64,000 nucleotides of DNA, taken from Chionoecetes opilio (Eukaryota; Arthropoda; Malacostraca; Decapoda; Majidae). Of this stretch, positions 1 to 11,058 are shown piece after piece (position 1 is the stretch's first letter; the number at the start of each line of letters is the position of its first letter). The stretch spans positions 6,991-70,990 of the forward strand of contig JACEEZ010024185.1 of NCBI GenBank assembly GCA_016584305.1, given 5' to 3'. Made by a program: the position numbers and the translations under genes. Below the pieces are notes generated by a model that made no database searches, was not told the origin of the DNA, and saw only the letters and a program-made list of their open reading frames with translations.

Positions 1-849
1 AACTGAAGGTGTCTTTTTAAACGTGGTAGAAGGGCCCTGTACACAAAAATGTCGATTCTCCGACCAAAATACCTTCCCCATCGCCCAGTTGTCCAGTGGA
101 TGTTTTTTTCTTGGAAAAACCCCCAGTCAAAGCTTTCTTCATACGATCCACCCAGTAAAAGGTTTGCGGGCAGAAACCAGCGGGAACCCTTGAGGTCCCT
201 CTGGGGGACGGTGTTGGAAGCAGCGGATGGATCCCTTTCCTTTTCGGGGGTTTGGATTACTTTTTTTTAGCTGAGAAACTGTAAGATGGGGGTTTTTTTT
301 ACGTAGTTTCTTCCAAAAAACGATCTGTAATTTTGGAAAAGCCCTTCCGGGGCGTCCAGGAAAAGGGTTTTTTTGGGGGAATAACTTTGGGTTTGGTAAA
401 CCCCACGGGGGGAAAGCCGCACCAACTTTTGGTTGACTTCCCCCGGCCGTTTAACGCCTAAAAATTTTCTTTAATAGGCACTTTTCTTGCCTCCAGGCTA
501 ATATCAGCCTTCTCCTCTTTAGTCATGTGGGCACGACCCATTTTTTTAGTGACTAATAAAAATTTAAAAAGGGCAAAAAGTGCCCCAAGTCAAAATATTG
601 GGAAAACGGGGAGAGAATACCAAAGCTTTAAACGCCCCCCCCTTGCTGTTTGGGTCGGCCTGAGCGTGATTTTTTCCACACACCCCCCACCCAAAACCCC
701 CCCCGGGGGGGGAGTTACTAGATATCGCCACCAACTCTCCCCTCAAACCATAGGGCGGGATACCTAGTAGAATTCGGACCGCTAGACAGTGGTTTCTTAG
801 GGGATAGGTCCGATTTCTATTTGGGGGGTTATTTGCTCCCTGGTCCGGT

Positions 850-1095
850 TGTTTTTTGAGATTTTTTTCTCATTTATTTCACGTGAAAGGAAAGGGGCCC
901 AAAATTCAGCATGTATGCCAGTCCTAGTCACTGTTTACCCCCCAAACATAGCTACACAGTCGGGTTTTTGTGTGTGTTTTTCTCATTTATATCCAATGGA
1001 TTTTTTTCAAAATTTTTTTCCCCCCTTTGGGGAAAAATCCCCAAAGCTAAAAGGGACAATGGGCTTTTAAAGGACGCTCCTCCCCCCTCTAGTCC
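850..1095 (+). mobile_element. Corrupted copy of the CAGTCAAACC-family element end
   Basis: The order of words is the same as in the clean copy at 20470-20850: a stretch ending in TTTCACGTG, then AATTCAGCATGTA, then the CATAGCTACACAGTC block, then a terminal part with GGACAAT and CTCCTCCCC. Homopolymers are expanded in almost every shared word. No coding content. Confidence 0.6.
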
Positions 1096-1751
1096 GTTTA
1101 TCGGGTTTTGCCCTGTATTATTACCGTTTTGCCGGCTCTAAGACGCACCCTCCGCAAAAGACGCACCCCTATTTTTAAAAGGGGTTTTTGGAGAGAAAAA
1201 ATATTTTGGGGTTTTTTTTTTAAAGGGTTTTTTTTTTTTTTTGAAAATTTTAAGCAGATTTTTTAAAAAAAAAAAAGGTTTTGAAAGGGGAAAGCAAATA
1301 AATTGGGAGCTGTACCTAATCCAAAAATTCACTGTGCAGTGAAGTAAATGAAAAATCAAAATAGTCAAAATGTAAAGGGAATGACGGGGAACCAAACGGT
1401 CAAAAAATCATAATATTTGGGGCAATGCCCCTACGAATAAATATTCTAATTTTAAATCTACCTATAAACATATTTTTAAGTTTTTAAATGTTGTAGGTAC
1501 CTTTTGGGTTACTTTTTCTCCTATGTTTTTTAGACTTTGGGGAAATTTTGCAGTATGATTTTAGTATTTTTTTGGGTAGTGGGTTTTCCCAAAAGTCCTA
1601 GGACTCTTACCTACATCATCGTGTAGCTTTCTTCATTCTGAGTATTTTGAGCCCCTTTCCCAGGGCGCAATTGAAAAATAATGGCATTACATGTAGTCCC
1701 GAAAATCTACCGTTTTTTCCCCCGGGGAAATTTAAGTTGGGGTTTAAATCA

Positions 1752-1785
1752 AAATTAGGTTAGGTTGGTTTAGGTTAGAGGGGGG
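1752..1785 (+). repeat. TTAGG-like interstitial repeat
   Basis: Short degenerate run of TTAGG/TTAGGT words. It matches the arthropod telomere motif TTAGG but is only about 30 bp and sits inside error-rich sequence. Reverse-complement versions occur at 22243-22325, 50985-51020 and 52740-52870. Confidence 0.45.
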
Positions 1786-4254
1786 GTTTGGGTTTTAGTA
1801 ACAGATATAAAAAAAAAACAAAATTTCCTATAAAGGGCCCGTGGGGAACGTGCAATGTTTTTTGGGGCGGACCTGGGGGGGCCCAAGGTCCCCCCTCCCC
1901 CCCAAAAACATGAAAACAAACATTGATTTCCGACAAAACGAGAGCCAAATTAAAATTAAAAACACATAAAAACATTCAGGGGGGAAATTTTTCGGCCTCG
2001 AAATGGGTTGGTTGTCCAATAAAAAAAATTCACGAAAAATTTTTGGGTTAAAAATGTAAGGAAACCCATCTCTCCCTTTTTTATTGTTAAAATTGGGTTG
2101 AAGGGAAAACCGTTGGGGGAAATCGCAATTTTTTACCGTGGTTTACCCTTAAATCTATCACGGGTCGCGGGGGTTTCCCATTAGTTTTCTTCAGGGAAAG
2201 GGTACAGATAAAGGGCTGGTTCACCCTCTGAAATCACGGCAGCTTTTCCGTCACCGGCCTTGTTTTCACACTATCTTTCCAAGGGGTTTCCGTCCTTTTC
2301 GGCAGTTCCTGCTAAACCCCCCAAAAGAAAAGACATGGTCCCTCGGGGCTAGGTTTTGGAAGAAATTTGCTTTAAAATAGCATTTCCCTGTTGAAAAGGG
2401 AAGGAGTTAAACCCTCAAAAAAGCCCACTGCTTTGGGTACAAAAAAGCCTTTAAAGAAAACTACAAAAACAGCCCCGGCCCCGTCTCATTACGTTAAAAT
2501 ATTCTTCCCCAGAAACCGTTTTCGTGACAGGACGGTGATGTATTGGAGCCGTGACCCCGGGGGGCAACCGTTTATTTTTAAAACACTTTTTTAAAAAAAA
2601 AGGGTTTTAATGTAAGAAATTAAAAACGGATGTGATGGACCCGGGGCCGTTTTCCAAAACCAAAATGGTAGGGGTTTCGGCCTTGGCCCGGGCGGGGTGG
2701 TGCCGTGATGGTCTTGGGCTTGGGGTACCGTGTGGAAGACTTTTCCTACAGGTACAAATTTTCGCCTTTTTTTTCTAAACCACCCCTTTTTACCGTTTCC
2801 TTTTCCGTAAAGGGACAGGGGGGAGGGTTGAGGGGCCAAAAAGGGGGTACCCAAAAGGGCCCATGATGTCCCTATCCCACCTTGCTTACCCCCCGTTTGC
2901 TACGCTAAAACACACATGCCCCCACACACCTGCATCGGCTTAGGGGCCCCCCCCCCGTCCCGGGGCCCGGATTAGAGGCCCCGAGGGTGGGCCTGACGCC
3001 GACCTGACTTGTCCTCGCTGACACAAACTGCAACCCTCAGCCAGGTAATTTAATCAGCCACAAAAGGGAAAAACAAAAACCCGTCACTCTTGTAACCCAC
3101 GATGTACAATGATCGCTGTCAAAAAAAACCCCCAAAGCCACGATGCCCTTTCTTTCCCTCCTTTTGGTATAGCAGACTCCCCAAAATTTCTAAAACCTTC
3201 CTCTCCCGCTCACACTCCTTCAAAAAAAACTTTAACCGCTCTTTATTTCACTAAATTTTATTTATGAAAAATTTCATTCCCCGAAAATGGAAAATCACAT
3301 TTTTTGCCTCCCTTTTTCAAACTCCTTCCAAAATGTTTTTTTGTCAAATTTTGTGGCCCGAGTCGAATGCGGTTAATTAAAGGGGACCGCTCACCTCCTT
3401 CAAATAAAACTTTAAAAACTCTCTTTGTTTTCCCAAAATTTTATTTATCAACATTACCATTCTACGAAAAAAAAAAAAAAACCAAAAAACCCCCCCAAAA
3501 TTTTTTTCCTCCCTTCTTTATCTTTTCCCCTTTCCAACTGTTGTGTCAACTTGTGTGGCCCCGAGTCGAAAGCGAGTTAATTTAAAAAGGGGTTTTTATA
3601 TGCGGGGTGTTTTTTCTTTTCCCTGGGTGCGGGGAGGGGTCTGGCGGTAAAGACCCATGGGGGGTGCGCGGAGGGGTCGCCGATGAAGTAAACCCCGGGG
3701 AAGCGGCCAAAACCTGAGAATCAACGTTTTACAATGGAGAGCAGCAAGGGGGTTGGGGGGATTTTTTCATCTTTACCCCCGGGCCCCTTGGCACAACAAT
3801 GCTATCTTGTTGCCCCACTCCCTTTTTTTTCTCTTAAAAATCCAAACCCTTTTTTTTAGTATTAAAGCATTACTGTTTATAACACAGTTTCCCAAAATTT
3901 TTGCTCAGTGAACTACTGATCCAAAACCCCAAAACAAATCCAGACCCCTTTATTAAAACCCCCACCGGGCCCGTTTTTCATTCTCTGCCCGCCCCCTCAT
4001 TCGTAAATTGGGCCCCATTAGACGCAGGCCTTTAACTTTTCATTCCTTTTTAAAAGGGGGAAAAATGCGTCTTATCCCGGCAAATACGGGATTATATATA
4101 TAAAACTAACAAGCAAAAAATTTACTATGCCCGGGAGGGACACTACATACCTATGCGATTTTCGGCCCCTGAGTCCTAAATTCTTAACCATCCCGACTTT
4201 CCCCGCATTATATCCCCAGTATCGCGCTGCTTCGTACATTTTTTTTTTTTTGTG

Positions 4255-4390
4255 TTTTAAATTTTCCTACAATCCCCCCCCGATTTCGCGCTTGCTTTTT
4301 TTTTCCGGGGGCATAGCGGGAAAACCCCGCGGATCGCGAAAATCGGGGTTTTTAAAAAAAAAAACAACTGTAAAAAAGCTTATTTTGTCC
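4255..4390 (+). mobile_element. Corrupted end of a CACTACCC-family TIR element
   Basis: Same word order as the clean terminus at 5529-5635 (TTTCGCGCTTGCTTT, GGCATAGCG, GCGGATCGCGAAA, then CTGTA and GCTTATTT), but with stretched runs of C, T, G and A. Supports the view that the sequence before about 4.5 kb is degraded by sequencing error. Confidence 0.6.
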
Positions 4391-4604
4391 ATTTTTTTTT
4401 TTTTTTTTGGTGTGTGGGGGTGTTGGGGTGTGTGTGTGGTGTGTGTGGGGCGCCTCCTTTTTTTAGATTGACATCCTGTTGATACACAACCTTACGAATT
4501 TGCCCCCCAGTATGGCACATTTAAAAACACAAAATTCGCTTTTCAACACAGATCACTTAGACCCCTTTAGTAATACACCACCGGCTGTTCTGCATTATCT
4601 GCTT

Positions 4605-4705
4605 GACCTCTCATTCGCTAATTGGCCGATTAGACGCCAGGGTGAATTTGCATTCTTTTTTTAGGGAAAAAACTGCGTCTTATGCGCCGGCAAATACGGT
4701 ATATT
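4605..4705 (+). mobile_element. Terminus of a DNA element ending GGCAAATACGGTA
   Basis: The block with TTAGACGCCAGGGTG and ACTGCGTCTTATGCGCC ends in GGCAAATACGGTA next to TA-rich sequence. Related termini (TACCGTATTTTACGGC-type) occur at 27745-27795 and 52963-53030, so this is a dispersed DNA-transposon end. Only one end is identified and the superfamily is not determined. Confidence 0.45.
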
Positions 4706-4719
4706 ATACAGCCATGATA

Positions 4720-5195
4720 TAAACTACTGTGTAACATCTTCAGTGGCACATAAAAATCAGTAGTGATGCTATAATTCGTAATATTTGGCGCCTGGCGACT
4801 TCACTGCAGGTGGCGACTTCACTGTTATCTACGGTAGTGACTAGTAGCGATATGAATAATTGATTAAATCACGGACAAATTCAACTTAATTTTTTTTAAT
4901 TTATGTATTTATTGATATAATTTAATGAAACTTTATCTGTAGTGTTACTATCATGTGCACAACTTTCAGTAAAAAAATGAGCATCCTAGCTCAATTAGGG
5001 AAAAGAGCTGTATCGTAAGCAGAGTGACGTCCTTAAATCAGGCATTATTGCTAGCGTACCCAGCTACTCATTGAGAAGCAATTTCAGCATATACTCATTT
5101 CCTCATGTTAGTGCCCTCTGGCAGTCCTCAACAAAAGTCTGGGGTGATGCACAAAGACCCGGGCACTTAAATACCTACATGCCTACAATAAAGTC
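4720..5195. other. Intergenic, no supported feature
   Basis: AT-rich sequence without a coding-like ORF, recognisable repeat end or RNA gene. Confidence 0.6.
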
Positions 5196-5524
5196 GTGAC
5201 CTATGACAGAGGATGTGTTGGTTGGGTGTGATCGGAGAATGTTGAGATATATGACTGGGATCACATGGAGAGACGAAGTGTCCAGTGAATAGGTGGCAAG
5301 AAAATGTGGATTGAAAGAGCCGAGTACAGTGCCGAGAGTAAGGCGATTGAGGTGGTTTGGGCACGTGAAGAGGAGAGAAGGTGGTGAGGCATTGGGGAGA
5401 GCTGTTTGAGTGGAAGTTCCAGGTCGCCGTCCACCAGGCAGGCCAAGGAAGACATGGAGGCAGTGTGTTGAAGAGGATCTGGCAGCATTGGGCATTGAAG
5501 AAGTTGAAGCAACGGATAGAGATA

Positions 5525-5629
5525 CACTACCCTCCCGAGTTTCGCGCTTGCTTTCTTCCGGAGGCATAGCGCGAAACTCGCGGATCGCGAAACTCGGGTA
5601 TTAAAAACACTGTATAAATGCTTATTTAG

Positions 5630-5692
<63 letters not shown>

Positions 5693-6749
5693 TGACCCGC
5701 CTCCCGGGGTGGTGGCTTCGGCCAACACTACGTAGAGAAGAGGAGGGAGGAGAGGAGCTAGAGATTGAGCTCGAGTTGGGAGTCACCCAGCGGATGCTGT
5801 TTTGGTCTGAGTGAGTGAGCTTGACACATATCTTGTCAGCTGATGGTTGTGTGACAGTGTTATACGGCAATAACACTGTCACAATGCCTTTCTCTCTTCT
5901 CTTCCTGTCCCCTCCAGAAACCTCCAGAAACCACAGTATCACACAGTCATGGTTAATCACTTATAAAGGAGTATTTTGTGGTAAAGAAAGGGAACGGCGA
6001 GGGTGTACGGTAAGGTGCTACTTATTTCGAGGTGTTACCTATCTTATGCGACACCGGCTGCTCCTGTAAGAGAAAAACACAAACAAAGGGAAAAAAAACA
6101 AAGAAAAACCTACGAGCTATCTAAGCCTATTATAATACTATCTAAGCAAGGAAGTAAGGAAGACGTGTCCGTACTCTCTTAGGGGGAGGCGGGGTTAGCA
6201 GAGCGGTTAGCGTCAAGATATATGTCAAGCTCGAGCACGAGCTTGACAGACGACCTAAAAAGTGATACTAAGCAGAAAGGGTCAAAAAGAAGAAGAAGAA
6301 GTCTCAGAGTGGAGTTTTCGGTGATCCGAGTTCGATCCTTGATGAGGGCTGTAAAATCCACTTAAAATCTTTCTCTGCACCATTGAGTGGCCTAAGAACA
6401 CCCACACGCTGCCCATTAACTCTACCTTCGATTGTGAGTGCATCGGAGAACACAGGGGGCGGCATGAGCCTCTAATCACAGGCGTCACTATAGAAATTCT
6501 GTCTGCGCCACCACGGGCAAGGGCCAACCATCACAGCCCTCAAGTTAACCTCCAGGGCCTACCATCCCACTCCTGGAGGTCACTGCCTAACGGCACTGTA
6601 GGCACACACACACACCACACCCCAAAAAAAAAAAAAATCGCGAAACTCGGGGATATAATGCACGAGAGTCGGGATGATAAGAATTTAGGACTCAGCGCGA
6701 AACTCGAGGATCGCGAAACTCGCATAGCGTGAAACTTGGGAGGGTAGTG
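5525..6749. mobile_element. CACTACCC-family TIR element, TA target duplication, carrying a SINE
   Basis: The left end starts CACTACCCTCCCGAGTTTCG and the right end is its inverted counterpart, closing in GGGAGGGTAGTG. TA dinucleotides at 5523-5524 and 6750-6751 flank it, and the homologous unoccupied site is visible at 39715-39735. Subterminal repeats of the GCGAAACTCG type form further inverted repeats. Internally it has a poly-T run at 5632-5691 and a SINE at about 6186-6640. There is no transposase ORF, so it is non-autonomous. TA duplication and TIRs suggest the Tc1/mariner/pogo supergroup (inference). Confidence 0.85.
6186..6640 (+). mobile_element. tRNA-derived SINE, family 2
   Basis: The head is tRNA-like: an A-box-like TTAGCAGAGCGG after GGGAGGCG, and a B box GAGTTCGATCC near 6330. 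The body contains CACCATTGAGTGGCCTAAG, GCATCGGAGAACACAGGGGG and GCGTCACTATAGAAATTCTG, and the end is a CA-rich stretch. A polypurine insertion (AAGAAG repeats near 6290) lies between the boxes. Copies of the same family are at 15958-16290 (+), 26268-26600 (-) and 42895-42985 (fragment). Confidence 0.8.
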
Positions 6750-6789
6750 TAGTTGGAAGCATATCATCGGCCGTCTAACCATTGCCTAT

Positions 6790-7166
6790 CCCATTTTCTA
6801 CAATATATTTTACTGTCTGCATTATAGGGACTGGCAGCTAGTGGGATTTTTGTTACTTGTTTTATATATATGTATATATATTTTTTTTTTTCTCTTGGCC
6901 AGTCCTTTGTGATGTTAAAGAAGAAAATAGTAAAAATTACAAAAAAAAAAAGAGGACAATGAGCACAAGGGAATGCCACGGCAGTGTCCTCCTCCTCAGA
7001 CTGTGGTGTGGGTGTCAGGTCAATAGAAAGTGTTTCTATGATCTCTGAATTGTGATCTTATTTAATAATTTTACAATCCTTTCATAAGCTGACATCACAA
7101 AAAAACAAAATTTTGGTTGATCTCAGCTGTGTGCCTTGTGCTGCTCTGGGACAGAGTTTTCCACCC
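6790..7166. other. Intergenic or intronic, no supported feature
   Basis: AT-rich sequence with a short TATATG run near 6865. No coding-like ORF or recognisable repeat was seen. It may be intron of the WDTC1-like gene, whose earlier exons are not visible. Confidence 0.5.
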
Positions 7167-7170
7167 TTAA

Positions 7171-7376
7171 CCCCTTCACGCCCAGATGTTTCCTTTGCTA
7201 AAAAAAAATTGTATGTTGTCAAGTCATAAAATTAAGAAAAGTAACTGAATATACCAAATTATATAGTCGACAAGGATACTAAACAGGTCATAGCTATAAA
7301 ATATTGCGTATATTAATTCAAAATAGTCTAACGGTAGCCAAATTACAATGGAAATTACGTTCTGGGCCTCAAGGGG
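7171..7376 (+). mobile_element. piggyBac-like MITE (TTAA-flanked), copy 1
   Basis: A 206-bp element bounded by TTAA on both sides (7167-7170 and 7377-7380). It begins CCCCTTCACGCCCAGA and ends with the inverted form TCTGGGCCTCAAGGGG. TTAA duplication plus CCCC/GGGG termini is the piggyBac hallmark. No ORF. Two more copies in opposite orientations are at 40606-40809 and 40925-41132. Confidence 0.8.
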
Positions 7377-7894
7377 TTAAAGACATAATTTTACATAAAA
7401 TTATGTGCATTGGCAGTGATGTAGGTAGTGCAATGTACATGCTTAATATTAACAGTTATCAAGAATTCTGAAAAGACCAAAGCTTTAAGATCCAGCACAA
7501 AACTAACAATAGTGAATTCCTTATGTAGTACATTTTCCAGGAGAAATTTAAAGTCAGACTGAAAGGTGGTGTGCAATATTTTTTTTCTTTTTCAGAATCA
7601 TACAGAAACCATGTGATGTGAGAGTTTGTTTGCCATTTTCAAGCGTTTGTTTGTGGGGTTTTTTCCTTACAATATTATCACATTTAGATATTATGTATAC
7701 TACACCCATTTTATGTTTCTTGTGATCATTGTCACATTATATGTAGATCTTATTAAGTCATTTGATGGAGGGAGTTTGATAAAGGTGAAAAAGAGCTCCC
7801 TTATGTTATAAAGTGGCTACTCCCCTGATCACTATGCCGGATGTTAGGCATCCATTTCATCCAGAAGAGTTAACATATAAGGATAACTTTTCAG

Positions 7895-8087
7895 TGATGG
7901 AAAATTCATCGCTGCTGGTTCAGATGATGGAAATCTGTTTGTGTGGGACAGTCACACCACCAATCTAATACGTGTTTTGCCCGGTGATGAATCAATAGTG
8001 AACTGTGTGCAAGCCCATCCCCACACCTGCCTGCTGGCAACAAGTGGAATAGAATCTGTTGTTAAGCTCTGGGCGCCCCTGCCACAG
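7895..8087 (+). CDS. WDTC1: WDTC1/adipose-like WD40-TPR protein, penultimate exon
   Basis: The exon follows a TTTTCAG acceptor (7889-7894) and ends at CAG/GTGAGA (8087/8088). Its first base completes a Gly codon, then GAT GGA AAA opens a 64-codon frame. The peptide carries a WD40 blade: AAGSDDGNLFVWDSH, then TTNLIRVLPGDESIVNC, then LATSGIESVVKLWAP. The middle segment is the signature I know from WDTC1 (Drosophila adipose), a substrate receptor of CUL4-DDB1 ubiquitin ligase linked to fat storage; DCAF8 and DCAF6 are less similar at this segment. The exon ends in phase 0 and joins in frame to 11059. Upstream exons with the N-terminal WD40 repeats and TPRs are not seen and probably lie before the window or in the degraded part. 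Identification rests on recalled family sequence. Confidence 0.85.
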
Positions 8088-8604
8088 GTGAGATTGAGTG
8101 TGAAGGTCAGCTTCAAAAGTTTGTCCTCAAATTTCTCTTGAATATATGCTACTTTACTTTACAATGCAATATCTGTTTAATTCCAAGGTTTGATTATGCA
8201 GATTAATAGATACAAAATGAAAATGTCTATGCCTTAAGGATGTAGTACTATATTTTCTGTTACCGATAGATTTTTCAGTTTTTTCCTCCACTGTCCTTCC
8301 CCAAACTGCCACTTTTGTCGAGTTTGAAGTGTTGTATTCTTTTATGCAAGGCAGTGGGTTTGCTATTATATTTACTGCCTGAAAATGCTGTGGATTCTGT
8401 TAGGCAAGGTGTACCTGACACTGAACTTAAGTACATAAGTTGCTTAAAGTAATCGTCCAGACCATTTCATCATTCCTGATTTAATGCAGTCAAAATATAG
8501 CCATGATCGAGTATATCAACAATATGTTGTCACTTTTTGCATCCAGTCACCCGTTTTTAAATGATCCGCATTCAAAATCTGTAAAATTCCCCGTGCTCTC
8601 AAAA

Positions 8605-9212
8605 CACAAACTGTTTATCAGCAGACGGACGCACCATGGGTCGGCGGGCGTCACAACAGTGAGCCTCCCAGCCCTGCCTGATACAGATGCGTGGAGACTC
8701 TGAGAAAAATGTAGTACTTGGGAATTTTGGGTTTCTGATGTATTTTTGTGCATGTGCATTGTACTTGCATCCTGTGTGGGTGCAGCGTGGGGCTGTGCCT
8801 TTACCGAGAGCTTTGCACTCATTTTGCAAACTGTGGGGCGCCGATATATGTGTTTCAGATGTGTGCAGCGGCGGGAAGCGGCGGGACGGCGGGTAGTAGC
8901 AAGGCCACGAGATGAGAGGGCTGCAGTACCCTGGTACTACCAGCCGCTCCCCGTCGCTCCAAAGGTCCCGCACACATATATCGTCGCCGTGTGGGTTGTG
9001 AATGGGTGCTAAGCTCTCGGGAAAGGGACAGCTTTCTTGCTGTACCCATACAGGATGCAAGTATATGCCATATCGCACAAAAAATATATCAGAAACACCC
9101 AAAATTCTTCAAGTACTATATTTTTCTCTGAGTCTCCGGTGTGTCTGGTCGGGCGGGGCTGGGAGGCTTACCTCTTGTAACGTCGCAGCAAGTTTCGGCG
9201 CCATGGCTGGAA
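8605..9212. mobile_element. Foldback (near-palindromic) MITE
   Basis: The left arm (about 8605-8900) and the reverse complement of the right arm (about 8915-9212) share, in order, GCCTCCCAGCCC, GGAGACTC, TAGTACTTG, TTTTGGGTTTCTGAT, TACTTGCATCCTGT, CCGAGAGCTT and CGATATATGTGT. The arms are therefore about 300 bp with little loop, centred near 8910. There is no transposase. The ORFs called on both strands across this block are consequences of the palindrome and not genes. Confidence 0.8.
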
Positions 9213-9316
9213 TGGGCTGTTGTTTTTCCCGCGCTTTTTACAAATGTCATGTTTTTAGGGAAATAAGGCGTGAAAATGAATAAACTTTTTGGGGGAGTAG
9301 GTATTTTGAATGAACA

Positions 9317-9344
9317 TCTATTTAAAAATATAGCGAAGTGTGTC

Positions 9345-9379
<35 letters not shown>

Positions 9380-9967
9380 GTGTCTGTGTGGTATAGGTTC
9401 CGCCCCCCGTGGCCCAATCCCATCATATGGCACATTTTTGGAACTAGGTCGACCAGGGGAAGGTTTTAAGCCCACTTACGAGATGTTCCGATCACTTTTG
9501 TTTTCTTTTTTTTAGCAGCCTATTAGCGAGAATTGTGAAAAAAAAAGTGGGTTGCGGGGAATTGAGGAAACCTTGATGTAGGGTGATGGGTAATGGGTGG
9601 GGTAATGGGTAATGGGTGAGTGAATGGGTGGGGGTGATGGGGGGATGGGTGAGGGAATGGTGGGGGTGATGGGTAATTGGTGAGGTGAATGGGTGTTGGT
9701 GATGGGTAATGGGTGAGTGAATGGTGTGTGGTGTGGGTAATGGGTGAGTGAATGGATGGGGGTGATGGGTAATGGTGAGTGAATGGGTGGGGGGAATACA
9801 TACATTTCTACATCCATGATTTCAGGAAAGTTAGAAGGGGCTATCTGGAGAGTCCGTGTTTGGTGGGCCTTTGGCCCACCAAACACAGGGGGTGGGCCAA
9901 AGGCCCACCAATAGCTCTCCGCAGGAGCTAGCCAAAAAGTCCGCCCGGGGGGCGGCTTTGCGGCTAG
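9317..9967 (+). mobile_element. Non-autonomous Helitron, copy A
   Basis: The 5' end is TCTATTTAAAAATATAGCG, preceded by A (9316). The 3' end is CTAG (9964-9967), followed by T, with a GC-rich hairpin (CCGCCC/GGGCGG) about ten bases upstream. A-T insertion, 5' TC and 3' hairpin plus CTRR are the Helitron hallmarks. Inside are a GT microsatellite (9350-9375), a GGTAATGGGTGAGTGAATGG-type minisatellite (about 9580-9790), and two palindromes GGTGGGCC...GGCCCACC at 9868-9919. No Rep/helicase ORF. The same family recurs at 55098-56639. Confidence 0.8.
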
Positions 9968-11058
9968 TTCAACATAATTATGCAAAGAAAAAATGGGTCT
10001 GGACGATTACTTTAAATGATTTCTTAGAGATATGGGAAATGATCTTGAAGTGTTTTTTTTAAGGAATTAGAGGATGGTTATTTTCTTAACTGCCAAACTA
10101 AATACCTTATGATTCATGCATCACTTGACCATGATCTGTGTAGCCCTCAGGACTCTAAAGCCAAGCGCCTCTGTCAAAACGTCAATGTTTCACAAGTGTT
10201 TACCTGTTGGTACTCATAGATATCACTTGCATTAGAGAGAAGTACATAGAAGAATTGTCATCATTTCTAACAGACATATGCTATAATAAGACCAACACAT
10301 CTCTGTATGTTGGTTTTGGAAACATGTAAGATCTGTCTTATTTTGTCTAATTAATTCTTTGTTTTAACACGTGATTTTTTTAAGGAGTCCATTTGGGACA
10401 ATGAACAATCCTGCTTTTCAAGTTTTCACACGTTTCCAGCGAGTATAAAGCTGGAACATTATAGGAACTTGAAAAATGTCCACAAGCTAGGAGCCCGGCA
10501 ATGACTGAAGGGTTGCTTCAGGCTATGTATATGACCCCTGGATCAAAGTTCTCCACGTTGTTAAGACCTCTGAATTGCCTGTCTCAGAGGCCTTGATTCC
10601 CCCATGGTGGTCTGATGAGACACATCTGTGGGATCCTCTCTCAACTCTTCAGGGGAATCAGATTATTTACAGCATCGTTGTCCCCTCATCAGGACCTCCA
10701 CTGATCTCGCTGTCCCATGACAATCGGGGTTTAGTTGTGTACTTTTCCCTAGTGGCCAATGAAAATGAGGCATGTCTCCCCTAACTATGACTACATCGCC
10801 CACCTTGAACATTTCAGGTGAACCATGGCAGAAATAACACATTTAGGGTAGTGCCTGGTAGGTGTTGTGATGACATCTGCAGAGCTGCTAGGGTTTGATC
10901 CTCAACACAAACATGCTATGTGCCAGTCTGACTTTGGGTTCTTTCAATCTTACAGAAATCCAGTACAGGAATGTTTGACTTTAATACTGATTATGACTAT
11001 TTGTTTCAAAGTTTTTAAAGACTAATATTTACTCTATCAAATACAATTTCTCCCACAG

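Larger units (their letters stand above)
1..4720. other. Error-rich or corrupted sequence; no gene
   Basis: Runs of A, T, G and C are inflated throughout and no ORF is credible. Three stretches are recognisable as distorted copies of repeats that are clean elsewhere: 850-1090 matches 20470-20850, 3995-4095 matches 4605-4700, and 4260-4385 matches 5529-5635. The differences are dominated by homopolymer length changes and small indels rather than the substitutions expected from ageing. I infer unpolished long-read sequence at or near a contig end. Short ORFs here should not be annotated. Confidence 0.7.
5196..6785 (+). pseudogene. LINE C-terminal fragment, interrupted by a TIR element
   Basis: The translation resembles the 3' domain of a non-LTR retrotransposon ORF2. 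It contains LRWFGHVKRREGG, then GRRPPGRPRKTW and a CVEEDLAALGIEEVE-type ending, closely matching the uninterrupted copy at 39395-39762. It has in-frame stops (for example near 5288) and a frame change near 5405, so it is dead. The element at 5525-6749 splits it. LINE sequence resumes at 6752 with GTTGGAAGC, exactly where the 39-kb copy continues after its GATAGAGATA. Function when intact would be reverse transcription and integration; nothing functional remains. Confidence 0.8.
8088..11058 (+). other. WDTC1-like terminal intron (2971 bp)
   Basis: Donor CAG/GTGAGA and acceptor TTTCTCCCACAG/AAC are both strong. The intron is phase 0. It contains a long foldback element (8605-9212) and a Helitron (9317-9967). 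The rest (8088-8600 and 9970-11058) has no supported feature. Confidence 0.8.

Noticed and set aside
5261..5960. ORFs with long poly-Lys on the minus strand
   Set aside because: Poly-T tract of the TIR element read backwards.
8599..9283. Several overlapping ORFs on both strands
   Set aside because: Mirror products of the foldback element; no recognisable domain.
9512..9985. Pro/His/Ser-rich minus-strand ORFs (also 56193-56558)
   Set aside because: Antisense of the Helitron minisatellite.
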